From positions 62,001 through 126,000 of the forward strand of contig NZ_AUCT01000008.1 in NCBI RefSeq assembly GCF_000429905.1: a DNA stretch of 64,000 nt, in the 5' to 3' direction. The translations under genes and the position numbers were made by a program. Source of the stretch: Desulfatibacillum aliphaticivorans DSM 15576 (GTDB lineage: Bacteria > Desulfobacterota > Desulfobacteria > Desulfobacterales > Desulfatibacillaceae). The notes under the pieces were generated by a model. It was not told the DNA's origin. It saw only the letters and a program-made list of their open reading frames with translations, and searched no databases. How positions within the stretch are numbered: position 1 is the stretch's first letter; each line of letters starts with the position of its first letter. Shown piece after piece: positions 25,836 to 34,270 of the stretch.

Positions 25836-25887
25836 ATTCCCAAAGCAATCTGGGCATAAAACACCACATTGGGGATGATGTCAAGCC

Positions 25888-27675
25888 TTAGAGGTCAATA
25901 AAACTCTTAAGTTTTTGACTTCTAGAGGGATGACGCAGCTTGCGCAGCGCTTTAGCCTCAATTTGCCTGATGCGCTCCCTGGTGACAGAGAAGTCTTTCC
26001 CTACCTCTTCCAATGTATGGTCGGCCTTTTCTCCTATGCCGAACCGCATGCGCAGAACCTTTTCCTCTCTGGGGGTCAGCGTGGCCAAGACCTTTCTGGT
26101 CTGCTCCGCAAGGTTCAAGCTGATAGCAGCTTCCGAAGGAAGCATAAACTTCTTGTCCTCAATAAAATCGCCCAAGTGGCTGTCCTCCTCCTCGCCGATG
26201 GGGGTCTCCAAACTAATGGGCTCCTTGGCGATTTTCAGCACACGACGGACCTTTTCCAAAGGAAACTCCATTTTTTGGGCGATTTCCTCGGGGGTGGGCT
26301 CTCTCCCCAATTCCTGGACCAAATACCGAGAGGTCCTGATCAGTTTATTGATGGTCTCAATCATGTGCACCGGTATACGGATGGTCCTGGCCTGATCGGC
26401 GATGGCCCTGGTTATGGCCTGTCTGATCCACCAGGTTGCGTACGTGGAAAACTTATACCCTCTGCGGTATTCAAATTTATCCACCGCCTTCATTAAGCCT
26501 ATGTTGCCTTCTTGTATCAGGTCAAGAAATTGAAGGCCCCGGTTAGTGTATTTTTTGGCAATGCTCACAACCAGCCGCAAATTTGCGCGAATCAGCTCGG
26601 CTTTTGCATCCTTGGCCTTGCCGCGGCCCGACCAAATGCAGGCCCTCACCCTTTTCAGGGCCAGGCTGTTGGCCTTCAGGGCCAGTTCCCGGTCGCGGAT
26701 GGAAGTTTGTATTTCCACCACTTGGTAGTAATATACTTTTAACTGGGATTCTTCCAGATCGCAGCACTCGCCGGCCCAGGAGCAGAAATCCTCCAGGCAG
26801 GAGCAGTGGCTCCTGAGATCGGAAACCGCCACCCCCAGGTTCTGGGCGCAGCAGTTCAAGCCCTCGTGCTGGGCTTCGAACCAGTCGATCTGGCGATAAA
26901 TCTTGCTCTCGATTTCACTGACCACCTGGTGCTCCAGGCGCCAATCCTTCAACAAGGCGAAAATACGCCTGTTTCGGCGGTTGACGCTTCTGCGGACCCG
27001 GCGGCGTTCTTCAGGATCCAGGGGAGGCCCGGAGCCGAAGAGCTTTTCCCGGAACTCCATATTTTCCTGATGGATGGCTGCGATGCTGTCCAGAATCTCC
27101 GAGATGCGCGCCATCTGGGTGGACTCATCCACAAAATTCTCGCCTTCATCCACGTCCCTAAGCACATCCTTAAGGCGAACCTCGCCCTCGGCCATTTCGG
27201 TCCTGAGGTCTATCAAATGCTCCACGCCGATGGTGGTTTCCAGAAGGGCTTTCAGGACTTCCTGCTCCCCTTCTTCGATTTTTTTGGCGATCTCTATTTC
27301 CCCGTCCCGCGACAGGAGGGAAACCATTCCCATTTCACGAAGATACAGCTTGACCGGGTCGGAAGACCCTCCCGCATCCAGAAGGTCGGGCTTGGGGACT
27401 TCCGGTTCGGAATCCTGGTCCTTGGAGTCATCGTCCATTTTAGAGGAGTCGCTGACCGTGATTTTTTTACCGTCCAGGATTTCGATGTCCATCTCATCGA
27501 ACATCATAAGGGTGTCGTCTATTTGATCGGAGGACACCATATCTTCGGGGAGGGCTTCGTTTAACTCATCATAGGTTAAATATCCCTGCTTTTTGCCTTT
27601 GGAGATAAGCTCCTGTAGTCCGGCTTGCGCTTGCTTGATTTCTTCGGACTTTGCCTTCCCTTTTGCCTTTGCCAT
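25888..27675 (-). CDS. rpoD: RNA polymerase primary sigma factor (sigma-70)
   Basis: This is the housekeeping sigma factor. Region 1.1 is at the N-terminus (TYDELNEALPEDMVSSDQID), the acidic region DDDSKDQDSEPEVP follows, and region 2 contains FLDLIQEGNIGLMKAVDKF and YATWWIRQAITRAIADQAR near residue 390, which bind -10 DNA. Region 4.2, near the end, has DFSVTRERIRQIEAKALRKL. The length, 595 aa, and SQKLKSFIDL ending are typical. AGGAG precedes the ATG at 27675. dnaG lies 17 bases upstream on the same strand, so they form the classic dnaG-rpoD operon, but rpsU is absent here. Confidence 0.97.
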   Translation of the reverse strand: MAKAKGKAKSEEIKQAQAGLQELISKGKKQGYLTYDELNEALPEDMVSSDQIDDTLMMFDEMDIEILDGKKITVSDSSKMDDDSKDQDSEPEVPKPDLLDAGGSSDPVKLYLREMGMVSLLSRDGEIEIAKKIEEGEQEVLKALLETTIGVEHLIDLRTEMAEGEVRLKDVLRDVDEGENFVDESTQMARISEILDSIAAIHQENMEFREKLFGSGPPLDPEERRRVRRSVNRRNRRIFALLKDWRLEHQVVSEIESKIYRQIDWFEAQHEGLNCCAQNLGVAVSDLRSHCSCLEDFCSWAGECCDLEESQLKVYYYQVVEIQTSIRDRELALKANSLALKRVRACIWSGRGKAKDAKAELIRANLRLVVSIAKKYTNRGLQFLDLIQEGNIGLMKAVDKFEYRRGYKFSTYATWWIRQAITRAIADQARTIRIPVHMIETINKLIRTSRYLVQELGREPTPEEIAQKMEFPLEKVRRVLKIAKEPISLETPIGEEEDSHLGDFIEDKKFMLPSEAAISLNLAEQTRKVLATLTPREEKVLRMRFGIGEKADHTLEEVGKDFSVTRERIRQIEAKALRKLRHPSRSQKLKSFIDL

Positions 27676-27692
27676 GGAGTATCGCTCCTTTG

Positions 27693-29492
27693 CTAATATT
27701 TGGCCCCGACCTTGAGGTTCCGGACCTGTAACGCCTTTAACAACTCGTTCTTTTCAACCAATAAACGAAGGGCCAGGTCGTGATGGCCTTCCGTCTGGGC
27801 TTGCTGAATCCTGCGGTCCAATTCAGCATGGTTCCTTCGGGTGATGCTTTGCTCAAACTGGTCTATGATCGCCATACACCCCGGGAGCTCCAGGGGGTCG
27901 TCATGGGCCAAAATCCGCGCCAGCAGGCTCCGGTCGTCCTGTTCCACGGCCAGGTTCATGATGCCTGCGCCTTCGGGATCCCCTCCCGCCTGGATGAACT
28001 CCAGGATGCGCAGGCCCAAGGCCCGCACCCGATTGGAGGAGAAATACTTGATCAAACGCTTCTCCGCCACTTTCGGGGCGCATTCCGGGCAGCGGACCAT
28101 CATTTGCAAAATGGCCGTTTCCATCCTGTCCGGAGCCGGTTCGGCGGGTTTGGCTTGTTCCTCATGGACGGTTCCCGGCAGTCTTTTGGGTCGGGTTTTT
28201 GCGGCGTCCCTTACCGCGTCAAGCACTGCCGCCTCGTCCACGCCCAGCTTTTCGGCGATTTGCTTAATGTACAGGGAACGGGTTACGCCGTCCGAGACGG
28301 CCGCGACCTGCTCCTTGATCTCCGCCACGACATTGGCCTTGCCTTCAATGGAGAGTCCGTGCCTGGCTATAGCCGATTCCATAAGAAATGGAATCATATC
28401 CTGGCTATTTTCGGCAGCTTCCAAAAAATCTTTAGCGCCAAAATCGCGAACAAAGGAATCAGGATCGTGCCCTGCAGGCAGGACAAGCACCTTGGCCTGC
28501 ACCTTTTCGGCCTCAAAAAGAGGCAGGCTTTTCCGGGCTGCATTGATTCCCGCCGTATCCGAGTCAAAGACCAGCACCACTTTTTTGGCGTACCCTTTTA
28601 TTATGCGGACGTGGTCCGGGGAAAGGGCTGTGCCGCAGGTGGCCACTGCATTCCGAATGCCGTGGGCGTATAGGGCCAGAACGTCAAAATAGCCTTCCAC
28701 CATGAAGGCGACTCCGGTTTTCCGGCACTCCTGGCGCGCCTGATACAGGCCGTAAAGCATCCGTTTTTTATCATAAATGGGCGTTTGGGGAGAATTGAGG
28801 TATTTGGGAAGGGCGTCATCCATCACCCGGCCCCCAAAGCCTGCAATTCTTCCGCTAATATCGTGTATGGGGAAAATAATGCGGTTGCGGAATCGGTCGT
28901 AGACGTTTCCGCCGCCTTCCTTTTGCACCAGCAAACCGGCTTTTTCGGCCCTGTGCGAAGGAACCCCTTTCCCTTGCAGGAAACCGGAGAGGGCCCGCCA
29001 TTCATCCGGGGCGAAGCCCAGCATAAAGGTTTTGAGCGTTTCCTGGGGCATTTCCCTTTTTTTCAGGTATTCCCTTGCCTGGGACGCCTGGGGGGCGTTG
29101 AGGCTTTTTACGAAAAAGTCCCGGGCAAAGTCGTTAGCCGCATAAAGGGCGTCCCTTTCGGCCACGATTTTTTGCTGCTGCGGCGTCATTTTTCGGGGGG
29201 CGAGCTCAATTCCCGCGCGGGCGGCCAAAGAGGCCAGGGCTTCGGGGAATGTGAGATTGTTCTGGCGCATGACAAAATCGAAGACGTCCCCTCCTTCGCC
29301 GCATCCAAAACAGTGGAAGAACTGGCGATCCGGGTTAACGGAAAAGGAAGGGGTTTTTTCGGCGTGAAAAGGACATAGGCCCACAAAGTTATTACCGGCT
29401 TTCTTCAGAACCATGTAATCCGAAATCACGTCTACTATATTGACGGAGTTTCTCACATGGGAGATCTGGTCGTCCGGAGAAAAACGAGCCAA
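27693..29492 (-). CDS. dnaG: DNA primase
   Basis: I chose the TTG start at 29492, six bases after AAAGGA; an upstream ATG would add residues of no family character. The product, 599 aa, makes RNA primers for DNA replication. It has the CHC2-type zinc finger CPFHAEKTPSFSVNP...HCFGCGEGGDVFDFV near residues 40-60, the basic catalytic core and the TOPRIM domain with FMVEGYFDVLALYAHGI and VVLVFDSDTAGINAA near residues 255 and 310. The C-terminal DnaB-binding region follows. It forms an operon with rpoD. Confidence 0.95.
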   Translation of the reverse strand: MARFSPDDQISHVRNSVNIVDVISDYMVLKKAGNNFVGLCPFHAEKTPSFSVNPDRQFFHCFGCGEGGDVFDFVMRQNNLTFPEALASLAARAGIELAPRKMTPQQQKIVAERDALYAANDFARDFFVKSLNAPQASQAREYLKKREMPQETLKTFMLGFAPDEWRALSGFLQGKGVPSHRAEKAGLLVQKEGGGNVYDRFRNRIIFPIHDISGRIAGFGGRVMDDALPKYLNSPQTPIYDKKRMLYGLYQARQECRKTGVAFMVEGYFDVLALYAHGIRNAVATCGTALSPDHVRIIKGYAKKVVLVFDSDTAGINAARKSLPLFEAEKVQAKVLVLPAGHDPDSFVRDFGAKDFLEAAENSQDMIPFLMESAIARHGLSIEGKANVVAEIKEQVAAVSDGVTRSLYIKQIAEKLGVDEAAVLDAVRDAAKTRPKRLPGTVHEEQAKPAEPAPDRMETAILQMMVRCPECAPKVAEKRLIKYFSSNRVRALGLRILEFIQAGGDPEGAGIMNLAVEQDDRSLLARILAHDDPLELPGCMAIIDQFEQSITRRNHAELDRRIQQAQTEGHHDLALRLLVEKNELLKALQVRNLKVGAKY

Positions 29493-29548
29493 AATACATC
29501 CTTTCAAAAGGAACCAGGGCCGGTCGCATAACACGTCCGGCGGCGAAC

Positions 29549-29708
29549 AAAAAAGAGCCAGGGGCTATAAAATACGCAAGGCCCGCGTCTCAGGACGCAA
29601 CAGTAGCTGTAGCATCCGGTGAAGACGTGAGCCCATCCGGGAATTGGCCCCTTGGCGAGCCAGCTTATTTTGTGCGGCGGTAATCAAAAAACTTTTAGCC
29701 CCCCTGGC
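29549..29708 (-). ncRNA. Structured leader or small RNA upstream of dnaG
   Basis: On the minus strand GCCAGGGGGGCTAAAA (29708-29693) pairs with TTTTATAGCCCCTGGC (29572-29557), closing a domain of about 150 nt, and the second arm is followed by TCTTTTTTG, a terminator-like end. Inside is at least one clean hairpin (GCGTCCTGAGACGC). It starts about 30-35 nt after the predicted transcription start of the dnaG promoter. It could be a 6S-like RNA, another small RNA, or an attenuating leader for dnaG-rpoD. I cannot identify the family by eye. Confidence 0.4.
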
Positions 29709-29748
29709 AAAAAGCCTGACGCCACAAAACACGATCATCAACCATCAG

Positions 29749-29777
29749 AAGTTAGTGACAGCCTGACCGCTTGTCAA
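29749..29777 (-). promoter_or_regulatory. Sigma-70 promoter upstream of dnaG
   Basis: On the minus strand a perfect TTGACA (29777-29772) and TAACTT (29754-29749) are 17 bases apart. It would drive the structured RNA element and the dnaG-rpoD operon, with a leader of about 250 nt. Confidence 0.6.
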
Positions 29778-29796
29778 GAAAATTTTTTTTCTTGTT

Positions 29797-29829
29797 TTAA
29801 AAAGGGCCTTGATCGGTTGATCGAGGCCC
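29797..29829 (-). terminator. Rho-independent terminator after hisA
   Basis: On the minus strand GGGCCTCGATC, loop AACC, GATCAAGGCCC forms a near-perfect 11-bp stem followed by TTTTTAAAA. It lies ten bases past the hisA stop codon and ends the his operon. Confidence 0.85.
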
Positions 29830-29838
29830 AGGTTTGGA

Positions 29839-30591
29839 TCAAAAAGGGTTGTAATCCGGGTCGACGCCTTCCATGGCCGCGGATACGGCTTCGGCCAGAT
29901 CAAGGGTTCCCACGTATAAGGCGCGTCCCGTAATGACGCCCACCACGCCGTCTTTAGCCAGGGTTTTCACCGCCTTGATGTCCTTGATGGTGGAAACGCC
30001 GCCGGAAGCCACAACGGGTATGGATATGGCCTGGGCGAAAGCCCGGGTCTGCTCTATGTTGGGGCCGGTTTGCATGCCGTCCCGATGGATGTCCGTAAAA
30101 TTGATGGCCGCCACGCCGGCGTCCTCAAAGGAGCGGGCCAGGTCCACGGCCCTGACGGAAGTGGTTTCCGTCCAGCCTTCCACGGCCACCATGCCTTCCT
30201 TGGCGTCAATGCCCACGATGATTTTGCCGGGAAAGCGCTTGCAGGCGTTCTTGACCATCTCGGGATTGCGAATAGCCTCGGTGCCGATGATGATATTGGA
30301 AACGCCTAAATCAAGATAGGTTTCCATCGTGGCAAGATCGCGAATGCCCCCGCCCACCTGGACCGGCTTTTTGACCGTTTCCAAAATCTTTTTAATGGCG
30401 CCCAGGTTTTTCGGGGTTTTTTCAAAGGCTCCGTCCAGATCCACCACATGAATGCGAGCGGCGCCCATGCCCTCCCACTTGGCGGCCATGGCGGCGGGGT
30501 CGTCGGAATATACAGTCTGGGCGTCGGCCCGGCCTTGACTAAGGCGGACGCACTTGCCCTGGCGAATATCAACAGCAGGTATGACTATCAT
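29839..30591 (-). CDS. hisA: HisA, phosphoribosylformimino-AICAR-phosphate isomerase
   Basis: HisA catalyses the fourth step of histidine biosynthesis, an Amadori rearrangement of ProFAR to PRFAR. The 250-aa TIM barrel begins MIVIPAVDIRQGKCVRL with the catalytic aspartate (D8), continues with VVDLDGAFEKTPKNL and VQVGGGIRDLATMETYLDLG (phosphate-binding), and has the second catalytic aspartate in INFTDIHRDGMQTGPN near residue 130. VVASGGVSTIKDI is the second phosphate loop. Its start overlaps the lipoprotein gene stop by four bases (ATGA), so the two are coupled. Confidence 0.95.
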   Translation of the reverse strand: MIVIPAVDIRQGKCVRLSQGRADAQTVYSDDPAAMAAKWEGMGAARIHVVDLDGAFEKTPKNLGAIKKILETVKKPVQVGGGIRDLATMETYLDLGVSNIIIGTEAIRNPEMVKNACKRFPGKIIVGIDAKEGMVAVEGWTETTSVRAVDLARSFEDAGVAAINFTDIHRDGMQTGPNIEQTRAFAQAISIPVVASGGVSTIKDIKAVKTLAKDGVVGVITGRALYVGTLDLAEAVSAAMEGVDPDYNPF

Positions 30592-31286
30592 TGTTTGGGA
30601 AAAGTCTCCAAGGCTTTGTCCAGGCCGCCGGCCGCCAGTTTTTCGGCCGTAACCCAGGCGCCGCCTCTTTTTACGAATTTACTGAAATCAAACAGGTTGT
30701 CCGAAAGGGCCTTTTGGGTCTCGTCGTAGCGGCCGGACCACAAAATTTTCTGTTGGGAAACCTGCAGCAAGTGTACGTCAAAGGCCACGGAGGCCGGGGT
30801 GTCCACGGAAAAGGCCTTGCCCACCCGGTTGCGAAAACGGTACACATGGCCGGCGGCCACCCCGTCCACGCCCATTCTCTGTCCCACCTCGCAAACCATC
30901 TGGCGGGAAAGAATAATGGAGTTATGGGCGTTCATGACCTCTTCAAGCACGCCCTCGGCGTCTTCAAAAGGAATGGGCGTAAAGCCGGTTTTTTCCTCCA
31001 GGAAAGTAAACATTTGCTGGGTCATGTAAAGACAGGCGCCCTCCTCCACGGGTCCAGTCTCAAAGGCCTGGCCCGAAATGGGAGACCGCACGCCTTCATC
31101 CGGGCCGTACAGTTCGGCCATATCCACAAAGGGGAGCACCAAAACGGTTTTGATTCCCTCGGCGTTGGCGGCGGGAGCGGGAGGAGTGGAAGCGCACCCC
31201 GCCCAAAACAGAACAGCCGCGACCGTTAAAGCGACGCATGCCGCGGCGATTGGCCTCTTACGGCCCCTTTTTCCCAGAACTGGCAT
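30588..31286 (-). CDS. Lipoprotein of unknown function inside the his cluster
   Basis: The ATG at 31286 (MPVLGKRGRKRPIAAACVAL) lies two bases after the hisB stop. The signal peptide ends in a lipobox, FWAGC, near residue 31, so the mature protein is lipid-anchored. The mature part (TVLVLPFVDMAELYG, ILSRQMVCEVGQRMGVDGVAAGHVYRFRNRVGKAF, ASVAFDVHLLQVSQQKILWSG) has the layout of LpoB/CsgG-like or DUF799-type outer-membrane lipoproteins that sense the periplasm. It has no obvious histidine-pathway role; the coupling to hisA may be coincidental. Confidence 0.75.
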   Translation of the reverse strand: MPVLGKRGRKRPIAAACVALTVAAVLFWAGCASTPPAPAANAEGIKTVLVLPFVDMAELYGPDEGVRSPISGQAFETGPVEEGACLYMTQQMFTFLEEKTGFTPIPFEDAEGVLEEVMNAHNSIILSRQMVCEVGQRMGVDGVAAGHVYRFRNRVGKAFSVDTPASVAFDVHLLQVSQQKILWSGRYDETQKALSDNLFDFSKFVKRGGAWVTAEKLAAGGLDKALETFPKQ

Positions 31287-31288
31287 AT

Positions 31289-31891
31289 CTACAAAACCCC
31301 TTTGGTTGAAGGTATACCCCGGACGTCGGGATCTATGGAAGCAGCCTGGCGCAGAGCTCTCCCCCACGCCTTGAACACCGCCTCGATCATATGGTGGTCA
31401 TTTTCGCCGTACGGAACCTGGATGTGGCAGGTCGCTCCGGCTTTATTGACAAAAGCCCGAAAAAACTCCTGGGGAAGCTGGGTGTCGAACTCTCCGATGG
31501 ACGGCCCTACAAAAGGTACGCTGAAGACCAGGAACGGCCTGCCGGACAAGTCCAGGGCGACCTGGGCCAGCGCCTCGTCCATGGGAACGACGAAAAAGCC
31601 GTAGCGCCTAATTCCCGCGCCGTCGCCCAAAGCCTTTCTGAAAACCTCCCCCAAAACCAGCCCCACGTCCTCCACCGTGTGGTGCAGGTCCACTTCCAGA
31701 TCCCCCACAGCCTTAATCTTCAGATCAAAGCGGCCGTGGCACCCGAACAGGGTCAGCATGTGGTCGAAAAAACCGATGCCCGTGTCCACCTGGACCTCCC
31801 CGGTCCCGTCCAGGTTCAGGGCGATTTCCACCTGGGTCTCTTTGGTGGTCCGGCTGAGCGAACCAATTCGATTTTTTTGCTTGGTTTCCAT
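31289..31891 (-). CDS. hisB: Imidazoleglycerol-phosphate dehydratase
   Basis: The ATG at 31891 has GGGGAG six bases upstream; a longer start at 31936 has none. The 200-aa enzyme dehydrates imidazoleglycerol phosphate in histidine biosynthesis. The two metal-binding histidine motifs are visible: DTGIGFFDHMLTLFGCHG near residue 35 and DLHHTVEDVGLVLG near 66, with the second pair at GENDHHMIEAVFKAWGRAL near 165. This is the monofunctional form, without the phosphatase domain. It is the first gene of the hisB-lipoprotein-hisA unit. Confidence 0.95.
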   Translation of the reverse strand: METKQKNRIGSLSRTTKETQVEIALNLDGTGEVQVDTGIGFFDHMLTLFGCHGRFDLKIKAVGDLEVDLHHTVEDVGLVLGEVFRKALGDGAGIRRYGFFVVPMDEALAQVALDLSGRPFLVFSVPFVGPSIGEFDTQLPQEFFRAFVNKAGATCHIQVPYGENDHHMIEAVFKAWGRALRQAASIDPDVRGIPSTKGVL

Positions 31892-31996
31892 GATTATCTC
31901 CCCATTAACCCGGATTATTATATGGATCGAAGGCATAAGTCAATAAGCCGCAGCAATTCCCTCTTCCTCTGTTGAAAAAAGAGGCTTTTATCTTGA

Positions 31997-32013
31997 AAAA
32001 CCTGTCAGGTTTT
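31997..32013. repeat. 17-bp palindromic element between divergent genes
   Basis: AAAACCTG-T-CAGGTTTT is a perfect 8-bp inverted repeat with one central base, in the space between hisB (minus) and the beta-barrel gene (plus). It may be an operator or a short hairpin for either gene. Confidence 0.4.
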
Positions 32014-32181
32014 AATACCATGGCCCTAGCATGAGTTTTCGTTATGCAGGGAGGGGAAGCCAGACGCCGGGGGGGCGCCGCTTTACATCCGTATTTTTGG
32101 GCGCTATCGCCCTCCATAAGGCTTTTCGGCCTTTCCTCGTCCGCATCCGTTGCAACCACCTTTTTAATTCAGGAGAAAAAA

Positions 32182-32850
32182 ATGAAAAAAATCCTGGTGT
32201 TAGCCTCCGCCTTTCTGATCCTTACGGTCGCGGCCGGCGCCGCTTACGCGGGCGAGGGTTTGGGCGTTTATTTTGGAGCAGGCGGGTCCTACGCTTTTGA
32301 GTGCATGGATATCGACGAATATAATGGATATTACGTGAGCGAGTACGGCATTTCTCCTGAATTGGACGGAACCTACGGGTTTTACGCCCTGTTTGGAGCG
32401 CGCATTCCCATTCCGGAAAAGGCCCGGGTCGCCCGGCTGTTTTATTTTGAACTGGAAGGCAATTATCTGCCCGGATTTGAGGGGTCGGAGGAATCCGTCC
32501 TCGCCGCAACCAAAGGCGCCAAACTGGACGTGGAATTGGACGTGACCACCGTCACCGGCGCCATCAAGTTCGCCCCTAAAATCGGAGATATCGAGGTTTT
32601 CAGGCCTTACGCGTCCCTGGGCGGGGGGCTTATGATCGGAGAGATCACCACCACAGCCTCGTACAAGGGCTTTGGAGTTACGGGAAGCAACACGGAATAC
32701 GACCCGTGCTTCAAAGCCGGCCTGGGCTTTGACTATTATCTGACCGAATCCATCTCCCTGAACATGGAAGCCACCTACGTCACCGGATTCCACGACCTGG
32801 ACGAGGTAAGGTACGTGAACGGCTCCGCCGGCTTCGCCTTCCACATGTAA
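32182..32850 (+). CDS. Outer-membrane beta-barrel protein
   Basis: AGGAG precedes the ATG at 32182. Residues 1-21 (MKKILVLASAFLILTVAAGA) are a signal peptide with an AYA cleavage site. The remaining 200 residues alternate glycine and aromatic residues (GVYFGAGGSYAFECMDID, VFRPYASLGGGLMIGEITTT, CFKAGLGFDYYLTESISLNME) and end in a C-terminal GFAFHM, as expected for an 8-stranded OmpA/OmpW-like beta-barrel. The function is unknown. A G/C-rich hairpin follows. Confidence 0.8.
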   Translation: MKKILVLASAFLILTVAAGAAYAGEGLGVYFGAGGSYAFECMDIDEYNGYYVSEYGISPELDGTYGFYALFGARIPIPEKARVARLFYFELEGNYLPGFEGSEESVLAATKGAKLDVELDVTTVTGAIKFAPKIGDIEVFRPYASLGGGLMIGEITTTASYKGFGVTGSNTEYDPCFKAGLGFDYYLTESISLNMEATYVTGFHDLDEVRYVNGSAGFAFHM

Positions 32851-32872
32851 AACTCCAATTCCATAAAGCTCA

Positions 32873-32910
32873 CGCCCCGGCCCTTCTCCTGAACCGGCCG
32901 GGGCGACTTT
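32873..32910 (+). terminator. Hairpin after the beta-barrel gene
   Basis: A perfect 10-bp stem, CGCCCCGGCC (32873-32882) and GGCCGGGGCG (32896-32905), is followed by a short T-containing tail (ACTTT). It is likely a terminator for the outer-membrane protein gene. Confidence 0.6.
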
Positions 32911-33060
32911 AAGATGCAAAATTTCCGCGAAAATAATTTGGAAAAAAATTTCGGTCCTTACCTAAAGCCAAAACAAGCCCTAAAAATCCAAGATCTCTAA
33001 AACCAAGGTGTTATCCTGCTCATAAAGATCCCACCCTAAAATTTTTTTGCTCCCGCCGCT

Positions 33061-33112
33061 TAATAAGAAAATCTTATTATCTATTGACAACAGAATAATA
33101 ATTTTATATTAT
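33061..33112 (+). promoter_or_regulatory. Consensus promoter with upstream 19-bp palindrome
   Basis: TTGACA (33084-33089) and TATTAT (33107-33112) are 17 bases apart, a near-perfect sigma-70 promoter. Directly upstream TAATAAGA-AAA-TCTTATTA (33061-33079) is a perfect 8-bp inverted repeat. It drives the Xre-ImmA/IrrE and PIN genes and is a good autoregulatory operator candidate for the Xre domain. Confidence 0.75.
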
Positions 33113-33130
33113 CTCATCAGGAGGAGAATG

Positions 33131-34270
33131 ATGGAGACGCACGATTTGGCATTGCGCCTGAAAAAGGCAAGGGAATCTGTCGGCCTCACACTAAAAAGCG
33201 CCGCCGACAAGATGGGGTTTAGCAACTATCAAACGCTGGGTTCAATTGAAAACGGAGCGAGAGAAGTTAAAGCCGCTGAGATAATTAAATTCTCAAAAAT
33301 TTACTATTGCTCAATCGACGTTTTGATAGGAACCGGAGACCATAATGATGAGAAACCCCGTTTATTATGGCGCCGCGCTCCTGAAGAACACGTTCGTAAA
33401 ATGATTGAAAAACGGGTCCATAAACTTGCCGAACAGTGTGTATGGCTCCAAGAGGCCCTAACTATATCCTCGCGCAGAAAATTCAAAACCTTTGTTTCGG
33501 ACCGAGAGGAGATAGCAACAAATTTCAAGGTTGATGACATAGCAAGGCAAGCCAGGAAATCTCTTGACTTAGGCAGGCGTCCATCCCTTAGCTTAAAGGA
33601 TGCATTAGAACAGCAGATGGGAGTAGTGGTTATTTATGATGCGTTGTCCGATGCTGGTTCAGCGGCATCCATGGTACACCCACGATATGGCGCCATCGTT
33701 GTCATCAATTCAAACGAATCCCCCTGGAGGCAAAACTATGACTTAGCTCATGAATTATTTCATTTATATACATGGGAATTGTTTACCCAAGACGAGCTTC
33801 AAGATCCGGTCCTATTCCATGATATAGAAAGGAAAGCTGATCGTTTTGCATCGACGCTCTTATTGCCAAGTGAAGAAATTCAAAGCAGAGTGCATCAAAA
33901 GTTAGATGAAAACAAAAAGCTGTCCAAGGCTGACTTTGTTGATATTGCAAGAGAATTCGGGGTTTCGACGCAGGCCTTGGCCTATCGGATGAAAAATGCA
34001 AACCTCATTTCTTGGGAAGTCGCCGACAGGATTGCTAAAAATGAAGAGGTTTTGGGTTTGAGTAAAGATCGCCGTTGGGATGAGCGCGAAAAGGCTCCAA
34101 AATCTGAAATACTTACGGACCTTGCAATACGGGGATTGCGTAAGTCAATTATTTCTCGGGGAAAATTTGCTGAGTTGTGCGGTATTGACCGTTGTGATAT
34201 TGATGATTTTATAAACGAAAAGGGAATATTATATAACGACGGAGAGAGTTTTGAAATTATGGATTCTTGA
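33131..34270 (+). CDS. Xre-ImmA/IrrE-type HTH-metallopeptidase
   Basis: I prefer the ATG at 33131, six bases after AGGAGG; the codon before it is also ATG but is too close. The 379-aa protein starts with an Xre helix-turn-helix (ETHDLALRLKKARESVGLTL to about residue 65). The middle carries the zinc-metallopeptidase motif AHELFHLYTWEL near residue 205, followed by the glutamate-containing EIRKADRFAS-like helix (DIERKADRFASTLLLPSEEI). This is the ImmA/IrrE (COG2856) family, whose members cleave repressors or act as antitoxins. Its 3' end overlaps the PIN gene by 20 bases. The island is A/T richer than its surroundings. Confidence 0.9.
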   Translation: METHDLALRLKKARESVGLTLKSAADKMGFSNYQTLGSIENGAREVKAAEIIKFSKIYYCSIDVLIGTGDHNDEKPRLLWRRAPEEHVRKMIEKRVHKLAEQCVWLQEALTISSRRKFKTFVSDREEIATNFKVDDIARQARKSLDLGRRPSLSLKDALEQQMGVVVIYDALSDAGSAASMVHPRYGAIVVINSNESPWRQNYDLAHELFHLYTWELFTQDELQDPVLFHDIERKADRFASTLLLPSEEIQSRVHQKLDENKKLSKADFVDIAREFGVSTQALAYRMKNANLISWEVADRIAKNEEVLGLSKDRRWDEREKAPKSEILTDLAIRGLRKSIISRGKFAELCGIDRCDIDDFINEKGILYNDGESFEIMDS

